Below, piece by piece: positions 8,631-17,896 of a stretch of 64,000 nt of DNA (the first letter of the stretch is position 1; each line of letters starts with the position of its first letter). A model generated the notes under the pieces. That model saw only the letters and a program-made list of their open reading frames with translations. It searched no databases and had not been told where the DNA came from. A program made the translations under genes and the position numbers. This stretch comes from Rhodoferax sp. (GTDB taxonomy: Bacteria > Pseudomonadota > Gammaproteobacteria > Burkholderiales > Burkholderiaceae_C): NCBI RefSeq assembly GCF_018063565.1, contig NZ_JAGPBB010000001.1:1-64000 (forward strand), read 5' to 3'.

Positions 8631-10130
8631 ATGAACAAGACTATTGCCCACCTCATCAACGGCCAGCTCGTTTCCGGCGGTAGCCGCACTGCAGCGGTTT
8701 TTGACCCAGCCACAGGCGAGGTCTCAGCCCAGGTGCTGCTGGCTGACAAGCTCACGGTGGAACAGGCCATCAGCAACGCCCAAGCCGCTTACCCGGCTTG
8801 GCGTGCCACACCGCCGCTCAAGCGCGCGCGCGTCATGAGCAACCTGAAAGTCTTGCTGGAACAACACGCCGACGAGTTGTGCGCGCTGGTTACCGCGGAG
8901 CATGGCAAGGTACTGGCTGACAGTCTGGGCGAGTTGCAGCGCGGCATCGAGAACGTGGAGTACGCGTCTTACGCCCCCGAACTGCTCAAAGGCGAGCACA
9001 GCAAGAATGTAGGCCCCGCAATTGACTCGTGGAGTGAGTTCCAGGCGTTGGGGGTGACCGCTGGCATCACCCCGTTCAACTTTCCCATCATGGTGCCGTT
9101 GTGGATGTGGCCCATGGCGGTGGCATGCGGCAACACCTTTATCCTGAAGCCCTCGGAGCGCGACCCCAGCAGCGCGCTGCGCGTGGCGGAACTGGCCCTG
9201 CAGGCCGGCTTGCCGCCGGGTGTGCTCAACGTGGTCAATGGCGACAAGGAGGCGGTCGACACCTTGCTGACCGATCCACGCGTCAAAGCCATCAGTTTTG
9301 TTGGTTCAACCCCCATCGCTGAGTATATTTATAGCACCGGATGCAGCCACGGCAAGCGTGTGCAGGCTTTGGGTGGCGCCAAGAATCATGCGGTGGTGAT
9401 GCCCGATGCCGACATCCCCAACGCCGTCAGCGCCTTGATGGGCGCGGCCTATGGTTCCTGTGGCGAGCGCTGCATGGCGATCCCCTTGGTGGTGGCGGTC
9501 GGTGATGCCACGGCGGATGCGGTGGTGGCCGGTCTGAAGGTCGAGATTGCCAAGATGAAGGTTGGCCCCGGCACCCAGGCCAGTTGCGACATGGGGCCAC
9601 TGGTGACCAAGGCGCATTTTGATAAGGTCAAAGGTTACGTCGATCAGGGTATAAAAGAAGGCGCCACGCTGGTGGTCGATGGCCGTGGCATCCAGATCGC
9701 GGGTTTTGAGGGCGGCTATTACCTGGGGCCGTGCCTGTTTGACAACGTCAAGCCCGGCATGGTGACCTACCAGGAAGAAATCTTTGGCCCGGTGCTGGGC
9801 GTCGTGCGCGTCAAGACACTGCAAGAAGCCATGGACATGATCGACGCGCATGAATATGGCAACGGCACCTGCATCTTCACCCGCGACGGCGAGGCGGCGC
9901 GTTATTTCAGCGACAACATTCTGGTCGGCATGGTGGGTGTGAACGTGCCGCTGCCGGTGCCCGTGGCATATCACAGCTTTGGCGGCTGGAAGCGCTCGCT
10001 GTTTGGCGACCTGCATGGCTACGGGCCAGACGCTGTGCGCTTCTACACCAAACGCAAGACCATCACCCAGCGCTGGCCGTCGGCTGGAGTGCGCGAAGGG
10101 GCGGTATTCAGCTTTCCCAGTAGTCGCTGA
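8631..10130 (+). CDS. mmsA: methylmalonate/malonate-semialdehyde dehydrogenase (CoA-acylating)
   Basis: An aldehyde dehydrogenase of 499 residues that converts malonate or methylmalonate semialdehyde to acetyl-CoA or propionyl-CoA with NAD+ and CoA. Features: the NAD-binding ITPFNFPIMVPLWMWP signature of the MMSDH subfamily (around residue 145), SFVGSTPIAEYIY (Rossmann glycine) and the catalytic cysteine in YGSCGERCMA (around residue 285). The gene follows the aminotransferase by 194 bp and completes beta-alanine breakdown. The ATG (TTGATATGAAC) has no Shine-Dalgarno sequence; the leader consists of the AT-rich repeat copy a. An alternative role in valine/inositol degradation is possible. Confidence 0.93.
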   Translation: MNKTIAHLINGQLVSGGSRTAAVFDPATGEVSAQVLLADKLTVEQAISNAQAAYPAWRATPPLKRARVMSNLKVLLEQHADELCALVTAEHGKVLADSLGELQRGIENVEYASYAPELLKGEHSKNVGPAIDSWSEFQALGVTAGITPFNFPIMVPLWMWPMAVACGNTFILKPSERDPSSALRVAELALQAGLPPGVLNVVNGDKEAVDTLLTDPRVKAISFVGSTPIAEYIYSTGCSHGKRVQALGGAKNHAVVMPDADIPNAVSALMGAAYGSCGERCMAIPLVVAVGDATADAVVAGLKVEIAKMKVGPGTQASCDMGPLVTKAHFDKVKGYVDQGIKEGATLVVDGRGIQIAGFEGGYYLGPCLFDNVKPGMVTYQEEIFGPVLGVVRVKTLQEAMDMIDAHEYGNGTCIFTRDGEAARYFSDNILVGMVGVNVPLPVPVAYHSFGGWKRSLFGDLHGYGPDAVRFYTKRKTITQRWPSAGVREGAVFSFPSSR

Positions 10131-10133
10131 AGC

Positions 10134-11600
10134 TCAGGGCGCCAGCCACAGCGCCTGCGGCTTCCAGCCCATGTCCTCGGCGAAACTTTGAGCCAGGCGT
10201 TGGTAGCCGGGCACGGTGAAGTGGATCAGATCATTTGCCATCAGCTGCGGCCTCTGGCGTACCCAGGTGTAGGCGCTGGCCCTGCCACCCATCGCCTGCA
10301 TCATGCTCCAGACCTGGCATCCCGTTTCTGCCCCCACGGTTTGCTGGATGCGCGTGATCTGCGCGTGGACCGTTGAGTACTTCAGCAGGTTGACAACCTC
10401 TTTTGGCTTTCTTGCAGTTGTCGCAAGCGTGCTTGACTTCTTGGTCGACCCTTTGGCCTGACGCGATCGCGGCACGAGAATGCCACGGTCGCCTGGTCCA
10501 ATCAGCATACAGGCGGCTTGCGGAAACATCTGTCGCAGTTGGGTCACACTTTGGCGCAGGGTCTGGGCATACGCTTCAGCCTCAAAAGGTTTTTCATTGC
10601 CCTCGTTGGTACCATAGGCCAGCGCTACCAGCTGGTAGGTTGGCATGTCGGCAAACCAGCTGCGCAGGTAGTTCAGATTCGCATGCTGCCAGCCCCTGAC
10701 GGTGGCGCCCGGCAGGGCGAACAAATCCAGTTGCAACCGTGTTGCCGCGGGTACAGGCAATGCCAGGCCATGGCTGCGCAGACTGCCAGCAAGCAGTCTC
10801 AGCTGCAGGGTTGAGAGGGGGGCTTCACCCAGCAACTCGAGTGCTGCCGGGCCAGACGCGCCTTCCAGCAGCAACTCCTGTTCTGCACCCCCGTCAACCC
10901 GGATGGCAACCCGGATGGGCGCTTCGGTCTGTTGAAACAACAGCCGAAGGCTGCGGTGCACGGGCATGCGCTGAGCATTGCGCAGATCCCACGCCAAGCT
11001 GGCGTCTGGTTTGGCAGTGAACTGGTTGACCAGTGCCGGGCCGGGTGCCTGCGCGGCGGCGGGCACGGCATGGGCTGATTCATGGCGCCAGTCGGCCGAT
11101 GCGCAGGCTTTGCGCACGGGCAAACGCACGCCAGGTCGGGTCAAGGTGGCCGCAATGAAGGCGCTATGCACCTGTTCAGTCTCCAAGCCGGCGCGGCGGA
11201 CCAGCTCTTGGGTAAAAAAGCCGGCCGCCAGATGGCTGTCACCCCAAAATGCCACCCGAAAGGTCTGGCTTGCACCCACTGCAGACCAGGCGGAACCCGC
11301 CTGACCGGATGTGGACGCAGGTTTGAGAGGCGCAATCTCTGGTGAATCAGGGTCGGCCAGAGCGGCCTGCACCTCCTGAGGTTCAGGGATTTCGAGCGGA
11401 AGTTCTGGCGTGTCTGTTGGCGGCGACGGTGTCGGTTTTTTTCGTTTGCCGGGTGGTGCCGGGCAAACCAGATCGGGGGCGTTGGCAAGCGTCTGGACGC
11501 TGATCTGACGGATGCCGGGTTCGGCGGCCTGCACCAGCATCGCTGCGCTACAGGTCAGCGCCAGCAGACCGCGGACGCTGTAGGTTTGCGTGGATCTCAT
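10134..11600 (-). CDS. secreted SGNH/GDSL hydrolase with inserted beta-domain (Ape1-like layout)
   Basis: A 488-residue exported esterase-like protein. A signal peptide (LLALTCSAAMLVQAAEP) is followed by a proline/acid-rich linker (residues ~50-95). SGNH block I is VAFWGDSHLAAG, block III-like YGTNEGN and block V DLIHFT (catalytic Asp and His). About 170 residues rich in beta structure lie between blocks I and III, the arrangement known from the peptidoglycan O-acetylesterase Ape1, where a carbohydrate-binding module is inserted. Start overlaps the stop of the acyltransferase gene (ATGA, 11597-11600). Expected role: removal or transfer of O-acetyl groups on a cell-surface glycan; substrate unknown. 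Confidence 0.82.
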   Translation of the reverse strand: MRSTQTYSVRGLLALTCSAAMLVQAAEPGIRQISVQTLANAPDLVCPAPPGKRKKPTPSPPTDTPELPLEIPEPQEVQAALADPDSPEIAPLKPASTSGQAGSAWSAVGASQTFRVAFWGDSHLAAGFFTQELVRRAGLETEQVHSAFIAATLTRPGVRLPVRKACASADWRHESAHAVPAAAQAPGPALVNQFTAKPDASLAWDLRNAQRMPVHRSLRLLFQQTEAPIRVAIRVDGGAEQELLLEGASGPAALELLGEAPLSTLQLRLLAGSLRSHGLALPVPAATRLQLDLFALPGATVRGWQHANLNYLRSWFADMPTYQLVALAYGTNEGNEKPFEAEAYAQTLRQSVTQLRQMFPQAACMLIGPGDRGILVPRSRQAKGSTKKSSTLATTARKPKEVVNLLKYSTVHAQITRIQQTVGAETGCQVWSMMQAMGGRASAYTWVRQRPQLMANDLIHFTVPGYQRLAQSFAEDMGWKPQALWLAP

Positions 11601-13672
11601 GGGGTGTCCTTGGGTGGTTGTAGCTCGACTTCTGGCGCAGCGCCGGCGGGGGATGGCTCTTGCAACGGTGCGGCGGTGTCTGGGCCGACTGACGGCAATA
11701 CCGGGGCAGGATCGGGCTGGGATGGCATTGCGGCAGGCGGCAAGGTTGATGTTAGGGTAGCAGCGCCGGCGGGCGCCGGGACAGGCGCGAGGACTGTGGA
11801 GGTTTTGACCGGATCTGGTGCCGCACGGGACAGCAAGGGACGATTCGGCGGCAGTTCGACTGGTTCCATGCCCAGACTGCTGGCGATGCCACGTATGAAT
11901 GCGGTGATGCCCTCGCTGGAGAGGTGGACACCGTCCTGTACGAAGTAGTGCCGATTGCCTTGCGCCAGTTTGTGCCAGTCCATGATCCGCACGTTGCTGA
12001 ACTCGGGGGCGATCTGTGCCAAGGTCTGGTTATTGGCGTCACTCCAGCGTCGATCGGCAAAGTTGTTGATCAGCACCACCTGCTGCGCCTCCTGAAGCGC
12101 TGTAAGCAGGCGCCGCAAGTCAGATTTCAGGATGTAGCCATTGGTGCCAACATGAACTACGGCGTGTTTGAGTTCAGGCTTTTGTTCGAGATAGCGCTGA
12201 ACCAGGGTCACACTCTGGCGGGGCTGGCGGCCAACCTCTGCATCAACCGTGATGCCGGGCAGGGTACGCAGCATACGGTGGCGCGCGCCCAGCATCACCG
12301 AGTCGCCGATGGCCAGAATGTGGGAATCCGGTGCCATCACCGCCTTGGCAATCTCTGGCGCGCTGGCTCCGGTTTGTGCTGGATCTGGCGGCCCTGATGG
12401 ATCCGTCTGAATGGGTGGCGTTGCGCCCTTTGTCACGGCAACCGGCGCAGTGGTGCTCTGGCAGGGGAAAATACTCACGGCAGAAAACCCGCCAAGCAAC
12501 AGCGCACCGAACATGGCGTACCCGGCCCGGCGCTGGATCACAGCAGACCAGCGCCGGGTGGTGAATGCCAGCGAACTCTCCACCCAGCGGTAAGAGATCT
12601 CGGAGGCCAACGCGGTCCAGATCAGGCACTTAGCCACCGTCGCCAAGTCTGGCGTGTTGTCACCTTTGAGGTAAATGAAAATTGGCCAATGCCAAAGGTA
12701 TATCGAATAGGAACGTGTGCCCACCCATTGCACCAGCGGCCCGGTCAGCCGCCATAACCAGGGTGAACGATTGCTTAGCCCCAAGTCAGCGCAACAGACC
12801 AGCAGAAATATACTGGCCAGTGATGTCGCCAGAAATCCTCCATGGTAGAGCAGCGGCTGGGCTTCGTTGCTGAACCACATCAAGGCACCCAGCGAGATCA
12901 GGGCTGCGCTGCCCAGCGCCAGTCGCAGCCATCCAGCCATTGACCGTCGGATCAGCGCAGCCGGGTGCAGGGGGCTCCACAGGCAGGCCATCGCTGAACC
13001 CAGGAACAGTCCAACGCTGTGGCTGTCGGCACCCAGGTAGGCACGGCTGGGGTTATCGGGGTACAGCGCAAACAGGCTACCCATCCAGCCAGTGCTGGCC
13101 AGTGCCAGCAGCAGGCTGGTCCAGCCTACTGCGGCGACACCGCGTAACCGTAGCAGCCCAAGCAGCAGCCAGGGCCACAGCAGGTAAAACTGCATCTCAA
13201 CGCCCAGCGACCACAAGTGACGCAACAACGGCGGGTGGCCAAAGTTCTCAAAGTATGATTGCGCAGAGCAAATTTGCCACCAATTGGCCAGGTAGGCCGC
13301 TGCCCAGGGCAGGTCGGATATCAGGCGTCGCACCGCGCCTGGCAGCAGCAGCGGCACCAGCGCATAAGTCACCAGCAGCAGCGCCACCACGGCAGGCATC
13401 AGCCGTACAAAACGACGCCAGAAATAGCGTCCGACATCCACCTGGCCGTGGCTGAAATACTCGCGCAGCAAGAGCGAGGTAATCAAGAATCCCGACAGGT
13501 TGAAAAACACGTCCACACCCAGAAATCCGGCGTTGAATAGGCCGGGTACATTGAGGTGGTAAGCCAGCACGGCCGCAATGGCCAGCGCACGCACGGCGTC
13601 CAAGCCGAGCAGGCGCATGGCATCGGCGCCGGGTGCTGGCGTTTGGGCGACAGGTGTGGTTGGGGCAGTCAC
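11597..13672 (-). CDS. membrane O-acyltransferase fused to SGNH domain (OafA/OatA-like)
   Basis: An integral-membrane acyltransferase_3 protein with a C-terminal SGNH domain, about 691 residues. The N-terminus has the family hallmarks GLDAVRALAIAAVLAYHLN (catalytic His) and VDVFFNLSGFLI, then about ten membrane helices. From residue ~455 an SGNH domain follows: ILAIGDSVMLG, VVHVGTNGY and the catalytic dyad in QDGVHLS. The last ~65 residues are Pro/Ala-rich. Such fusions O-acetylate peptidoglycan, LPS or exopolysaccharide. Start: GTG at 13672, 18 bp after the upstream stop; an ATG at 13618 (MRLLGLDAVRA) is the alternative. The upstream in-frame extension overlaps the preceding gene and is not coding. 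Confidence 0.87.
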   Translation of the reverse strand: MTAPTTPVAQTPAPGADAMRLLGLDAVRALAIAAVLAYHLNVPGLFNAGFLGVDVFFNLSGFLITSLLLREYFSHGQVDVGRYFWRRFVRLMPAVVALLLVTYALVPLLLPGAVRRLISDLPWAAAYLANWWQICSAQSYFENFGHPPLLRHLWSLGVEMQFYLLWPWLLLGLLRLRGVAAVGWTSLLLALASTGWMGSLFALYPDNPSRAYLGADSHSVGLFLGSAMACLWSPLHPAALIRRSMAGWLRLALGSAALISLGALMWFSNEAQPLLYHGGFLATSLASIFLLVCCADLGLSNRSPWLWRLTGPLVQWVGTRSYSIYLWHWPIFIYLKGDNTPDLATVAKCLIWTALASEISYRWVESSLAFTTRRWSAVIQRRAGYAMFGALLLGGFSAVSIFPCQSTTAPVAVTKGATPPIQTDPSGPPDPAQTGASAPEIAKAVMAPDSHILAIGDSVMLGARHRMLRTLPGITVDAEVGRQPRQSVTLVQRYLEQKPELKHAVVHVGTNGYILKSDLRRLLTALQEAQQVVLINNFADRRWSDANNQTLAQIAPEFSNVRIMDWHKLAQGNRHYFVQDGVHLSSEGITAFIRGIASSLGMEPVELPPNRPLLSRAAPDPVKTSTVLAPVPAPAGAATLTSTLPPAAMPSQPDPAPVLPSVGPDTAAPLQEPSPAGAAPEVELQPPKDTP

Positions 13673-13689
13673 TTTTCTGGCAAGAAGCG

Positions 13690-14931
13690 TCAGGGTTTTC
13701 TGGGTGCCGGCCAGGGCATGGCTGCCGCAAACAAGCGCGCACTTTGTGCGTAGCCAGTACCCGTCAGGTGTGTCAGATCCGCTTGCGCCAGCGCCGGGTT
13801 GGCGCTGGCCCAGCGCTGGATGTTGTTGCCCATGGCGGTCTGCCAGTTCCAGAACTGGCATTTGAACTCGCGACTCAGGCTGTCCTGAATGCGGTTGATG
13901 ACCAGGTGGCGTAAACCGTAAGGTGGAATCACGGCGGGTTGGCTGACCCGGTCGGGTGGGCCGATGAGGATACAACGGGTGTGGCCCAGCACCGCGCGAA
14001 AACGCGTCAGACTTTGTCGCAGACTTTGGGTGTAAGCCTCGGGGTCAAACACGGTGCCCATGGCGTCGTTGGTGCCATACTGAAAAATCACCAGGTCATA
14101 CCGTGCACCTGGCAGGGCGTGAATGCCCGGTTGGTTCCAGCCGCTGGTAAGTGCCCCCGGCGTGCTGAACACATCGACCAGCACATCGGGCGGATTCTGG
14201 TAGACCAGATCGAGCGCGTGCAAAGTGACTTGCCCGGTTACCAGACGCAGGCGCACGCTGGTCAGTGGCCCGGTGGGTGGGCGAACCTGCAGCATGCTGT
14301 GCGCCGGGTCGGTCAGGCTGACCAGGGTCTCGGGGGCGTGATTGACCGACAGGCCCAGCACCAGAGCACGGCGTGAGTCGGCCTTGCCAAAGCGCAGCGT
14401 CAGCGCCTGCAGGCGATGCGGCGCAGCCCAATCGCCAAAGTCCAGCCACAGCGCCTCACCGGGCGCGCTGGCCGACAGGTGCATCAGGCTGGTGCTAAAG
14501 CCGCCCTGGTTGGGACTGGCGCGGTGCGCGGTTTGCTGTTTCCAGCCGGCGCTTTGACAATGGTCGCGCAAGGGCAGTCGCAGGCCGGCAATGCCAAAGG
14601 CTGGCGCCATTGTGGCGGGCAGCGCCCTGGCACTGGCAAAACCCCAGGCCGACAACAGGGCATCGACAAAATGGCCCGAAGCGGTATGGCTGTCGCCCCA
14701 AACGCCGATGCGTGGTGTCCCTGGATTCGGGGCGGGTACGACCGTGGCGGGCAAGGGCGAAGATGCGACCGACGCATAAACCTGGCTTTGTGGGCAACTG
14801 GCCAGAAAGGCGTCAAACCCGTCAGCCGGTGGCTCGTTCTGGGTGTGGCCAAGTGGCGCGCCGACGACGCTGCTTGCGATGCACAGCCACAGGACGCGAA
14901 CCAAAGCCAAAGTCTGTCCTGCCAAGATCAC
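13690..14931 (-). CDS. secreted SGNH/GDSL hydrolase, paralogue of the one at 10134
   Basis: A 413-residue exported protein, first gene of the three-gene operon. It has an N-terminal hydrophobic signal (LALVRVLWLCIASSVVGA), block I IGVWGDSHTASGH, block III FQYGTNDAMG and block V QADLTHLTGTGY. Between blocks I and III lies a ~170-residue beta-rich insert, as in Ape1-type O-acetylpeptidoglycan esterases. It shares this layout, and several local stretches such as the LxxSVTQLR/LRQSLTRFR helix and the GTN motif, with the second SGNH protein, so the two look like diverged duplicates placed on either side of the acyltransferase. Confidence 0.82.
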   Translation of the reverse strand: MILAGQTLALVRVLWLCIASSVVGAPLGHTQNEPPADGFDAFLASCPQSQVYASVASSPLPATVVPAPNPGTPRIGVWGDSHTASGHFVDALLSAWGFASARALPATMAPAFGIAGLRLPLRDHCQSAGWKQQTAHRASPNQGGFSTSLMHLSASAPGEALWLDFGDWAAPHRLQALTLRFGKADSRRALVLGLSVNHAPETLVSLTDPAHSMLQVRPPTGPLTSVRLRLVTGQVTLHALDLVYQNPPDVLVDVFSTPGALTSGWNQPGIHALPGARYDLVIFQYGTNDAMGTVFDPEAYTQSLRQSLTRFRAVLGHTRCILIGPPDRVSQPAVIPPYGLRHLVINRIQDSLSREFKCQFWNWQTAMGNNIQRWASANPALAQADLTHLTGTGYAQSARLFAAAMPWPAPRKP

Positions 14932-15090
14932 ACGCAGGATAGGTTGGAGTGTCGCGGGAATTGCTTCAGGACTGCTTGCTCGCTTGAATGGGGGTGCAAA
15001 GCTGGACGAGGGTGCAAAATCATGGGCTCAAGTATCGCAGCCCGAAAGAGGAAAACCGCCGCTGAGCGATCAGGTCGCCAAGCTCAACCG

Positions 15091-16158
15091 CTAGCCGCGT
15101 CGAAACGCCACGACATGGTCCGCTGCCAGCTTGATGCCGATCTTTTCGCCAATGGCATGGTTGTGGTGCGAGGGCACCAGGGAGAGCGCGCGCTGGCCGC
15201 TGGCAAGCTTGAGGGTGTAGAGAAAGTCGGCGCCGCGAAAGGCTTTGTTTTCCACTTCGGCCTGCAGCGCGCTGTGGTCGTCGTGCACGATGTCATCCGG
15301 GCGCAGCAGTACATCGACATGGCAGTTGCGTGCGCAGCCCTGGCAACCCCCAGAATTGCAGTCCAGCGGAATCTGGCCATCGAGCACGCCGAGCTCGGTA
15401 CGCACCTGTTGGCTGCTGAGCACGTCGCCGGTCAGCATCGCGCCCTGGCCAACAAAATCCGCCACAAAGCGGTTGGCGGGCTGGTGATACAGGTTGTAAG
15501 GCGTGTCCCACTGCTGAATGCGGCCCTGGTGCATCACACCCACCCAGTCCGCCAGCGAAAACGCTTCGTTCTGGTCGTGCGTGACGATCAGCGCGGTGGT
15601 GGCTTCGCGTTTGAGGATGTCGCGCACCTCGATCGACAGGCGCTCGCGCAGTTCCACGTCCAGGTTGGAAAACGGCTCGTCCATCAGGATCAGCCGTGGG
15701 CGCGGGGCCAAAGCGCGGGCCAGCGCCACCCGTTGCTGTTGCCCGCCCGAGAGCTGGTGCGGGTACTTGTGCGCGTGCAGCGCCAGCCCCACCAGTGCCA
15801 GCAGTTCATCAACGCGCGCTTTGCCCGCGGGCTGGTTGCGGTCGGCCAGGCCAAAACCCACGTTGCCGGCCACCGTCAGGTGTGCAAACAGGGCGTAATC
15901 CTGAAACACCATGCCAATGCGCCGCTTTTCCGCGGCCAGCAGGGTGCCAGGGCGGCTGACCACGTCGTCGGCGATGCTGATCTCGCCGCTTTGCACCGGC
16001 TCAAAACCGGCAATGCATCGCAGCGCGGTGGTTTTGCCGCAACCAGAGGGCCCAAGGAGGCAGCCAATGTCGCCCTTTGCCAGCCGAAAACTCAAGTCGC
16101 TGATGATCTGACGTGCACCATACGCCTGTGAAACCGCATCCAGAACCAGTTCATCCAT
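15091..16158 (-). CDS. fbpC: ferric iron ABC transporter ATP-binding protein
   Basis: The ATPase of an Fbp-type Fe(III) importer, 355 residues. Walker A GPSGCGKTT (36-44), signature LSGGQQQR (136-143), Walker B LILMDEP (156-162) and the switch His (THD) are intact. The C-terminal TOBE-type domain contains a cysteine cluster C267-x4-C272-x2-C275-x3-C279 followed by the conserved MLRPDD-like segment (VLLRPDDIVHDD); this could bind iron or an Fe-S cluster as a regulatory site. Start overlaps the permease stop by 8 bp, so it is the last gene of fbpABC. Confidence 0.92.
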   Translation of the reverse strand: MDELVLDAVSQAYGARQIISDLSFRLAKGDIGCLLGPSGCGKTTALRCIAGFEPVQSGEISIADDVVSRPGTLLAAEKRRIGMVFQDYALFAHLTVAGNVGFGLADRNQPAGKARVDELLALVGLALHAHKYPHQLSGGQQQRVALARALAPRPRLILMDEPFSNLDVELRERLSIEVRDILKREATTALIVTHDQNEAFSLADWVGVMHQGRIQQWDTPYNLYHQPANRFVADFVGQGAMLTGDVLSSQQVRTELGVLDGQIPLDCNSGGCQGCARNCHVDVLLRPDDIVHDDHSALQAEVENKAFRGADFLYTLKLASGQRALSLVPSHHNHAIGEKIGIKLAADHVVAFRRG

Positions 16159-17839
16159 TTGGGTGTGCCTCAGATCGCGCCGGGCGATGGCCCCAGGTCA
16201 ACAAAAGGATGGGGATGATACCGGTCAGCACAATTGCCAGTGCCGGCAGCGCGGCGCGTTCCCACTCGCCCTCAGAGGTCATCTCAAACACCCGTACCGC
16301 CAACGTGTCCCAACCAAAGGGGCGCGTCATCAGGGTGATGGGCATTTCTTTCATGATGTCAACAAAGGTCAATGCGGCGGCGGTTTGCAGGCTGGCGCGC
16401 AGCAGGGGCAGGTGCACACGGGCCAGCAACTGGCCACCGGCCGAACCCAGGCTGCGCGCGGCCTCATCCACATTGCGGGTGATGCGCTGCAGGCCACTGT
16501 CGATCGGACCGAACCCCACCGCCAAAAAGCGCACCAGATAGGCCAGCAGCATCACCAGCAACGTGCCTTTGAAGACCTCGGTGCCGGCAAAGCCAAACCA
16601 GCGCTGTCCCAGGTCAAGCAGCAGGTTGTCCAGCGCGGCCACGGGAATGAACAGCCCAACGGCCAGCACCGCGCCCGGAAATGCATAACCCAGCGTGGCC
16701 AAGCGCTGCGTCCACAACATGCCGCTGCCCGGCTGCTTGCGCCCGGCGTAGGCCAACAACAGCGCCAACGCTACAATCAAGATAGCTCCCAGCGCAGACA
16801 ACATCAGCGAGTGAAGGGTAAAAGACCAATAACGCGCATCCAGATCACGCGCTGCGGTGTCCCAGGTCCACAACAGCAGTTGCGTTACCGGAATCGCAAA
16901 GGCCAGCAGCAACACGCCTGCCGCGTAGCCAAACGCGATCCAGCGCTGCGGGCCAAACAGCCGGATGCGTCGCGACGCTGCACCGCGTCCGACCGCGCCG
17001 AACCGCATCTGCGCGCGCGAACGCTGCTCGATTACCACCGCGATCAGCACAAACACGATCAACACGCTGGCCAGCTGCGCAGCGGCTGGCAGCGAAAACA
17101 GGCTGTACCAGGCTTTGTAAATGGCGGTGGTGAAAGTGTCGTAGTTAAAAACCGCCACCGTGCCAAAGTCAGCCAGCGTTTCCATCAGCGCCAGCATCAG
17201 CCCGGCGGCAATCCATGGGCGCGCCATGGGCAGCGCCACCCGCAAAAACCCAAGCGAGCGCGACAAACCCAGCGACTGTGCCGCTTCAAGCGCCATTGCG
17301 CCCTGGGTGGCAAAGGCGTTTTTGGTGATCAGATACACATAGGGGTAAAGTGCCAGCGACATGACCCCAATCACCCCGGCGCGGGAGCGGATTTCGGGCA
17401 GGCCGGTGATGCCCCAGCCGTTGCGCAGCCAGTTTTGCAACGGGCCACTGAAGTCCAGCAGGTCAATGGCCACAAAGGCGGTCACATAGGCCGGCAAGGC
17501 CAGCGGCAGCAGCAAGGCCCATTCCAGCACCTTTCTACCCGGAAACTCGCACATCGCCACCAGCCAGGCCAGGGACACACCCAGCAGCGTGACGCCCAGG
17601 CCCACGCCCAGCAGGAGCCAGAAGGTGTTGGCCAGCAGCTCGGGCAGAACAAACTCGCCCAGATGCGCCAGCGTGCCGCGGTCGATTTGTCCAAAGGATG
17701 AGAAGCTGACGACCACCGGCACCAGCACCAGTGCGGCGATAGCCCAGGCAAACAACCGCCAGCCATCAGGTTGCCACCAGCGGGTGCGGTCCAGGCCGGG
17801 TTGGGAGCGATTCAAAGCGAGTGCGCTGTTGGGTTTCAC
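16151..17839 (-). CDS. fbpB: ferric iron ABC transporter permease (fused double permease)
   Basis: An inner-membrane permease of 562 residues consisting of two binding-protein-dependent transport domains in tandem, about 12 helices in all. Each half has an EAA-like cytoplasmic loop: EAAQSLGLSRSLGFLRVALPMARP in the first (residues ~175-200, quoted in part) and DEAARSLGSAGGQLLARVHLP in the second. This is the FbpB/SfuB arrangement. Gap to fbpA is 57 bp; it overlaps fbpC. Confidence 0.92.
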   Translation of the reverse strand: MKPNSALALNRSQPGLDRTRWWQPDGWRLFAWAIAALVLVPVVVSFSSFGQIDRGTLAHLGEFVLPELLANTFWLLLGVGLGVTLLGVSLAWLVAMCEFPGRKVLEWALLLPLALPAYVTAFVAIDLLDFSGPLQNWLRNGWGITGLPEIRSRAGVIGVMSLALYPYVYLITKNAFATQGAMALEAAQSLGLSRSLGFLRVALPMARPWIAAGLMLALMETLADFGTVAVFNYDTFTTAIYKAWYSLFSLPAAAQLASVLIVFVLIAVVIEQRSRAQMRFGAVGRGAASRRIRLFGPQRWIAFGYAAGVLLLAFAIPVTQLLLWTWDTAARDLDARYWSFTLHSLMLSALGAILIVALALLLAYAGRKQPGSGMLWTQRLATLGYAFPGAVLAVGLFIPVAALDNLLLDLGQRWFGFAGTEVFKGTLLVMLLAYLVRFLAVGFGPIDSGLQRITRNVDEAARSLGSAGGQLLARVHLPLLRASLQTAAALTFVDIMKEMPITLMTRPFGWDTLAVRVFEMTSEGEWERAALPALAIVLTGIIPILLLTWGHRPARSEAHPNG

Positions 17840-17896
17840 GCCATCGCCCCCTGAAAGAGTGTGGAGGTGAGGGCGTGCAAGATGTTGCCGTTCAAC

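Noticed and set aside
13673..13975. N-terminal extension of the O-acyltransferase by 101 codons
   Set aside because: It overlaps the end of the upstream SGNH gene in another frame and has proline/arginine-rich low-complexity sequence; the acyltransferase hallmark begins only at residue ~20 after the chosen start.
14416..16131. 571-codon plus-strand open frame
   Set aside because: Antisense to the SGNH and fbpC genes, whose products are clearly recognisable; translation is low-complexity and without family motifs.
16163..17701. 512-codon plus-strand open frame
   Set aside because: Antisense shadow of fbpB, rich in Gln/His/Arg as expected from complementing membrane-protein codons.
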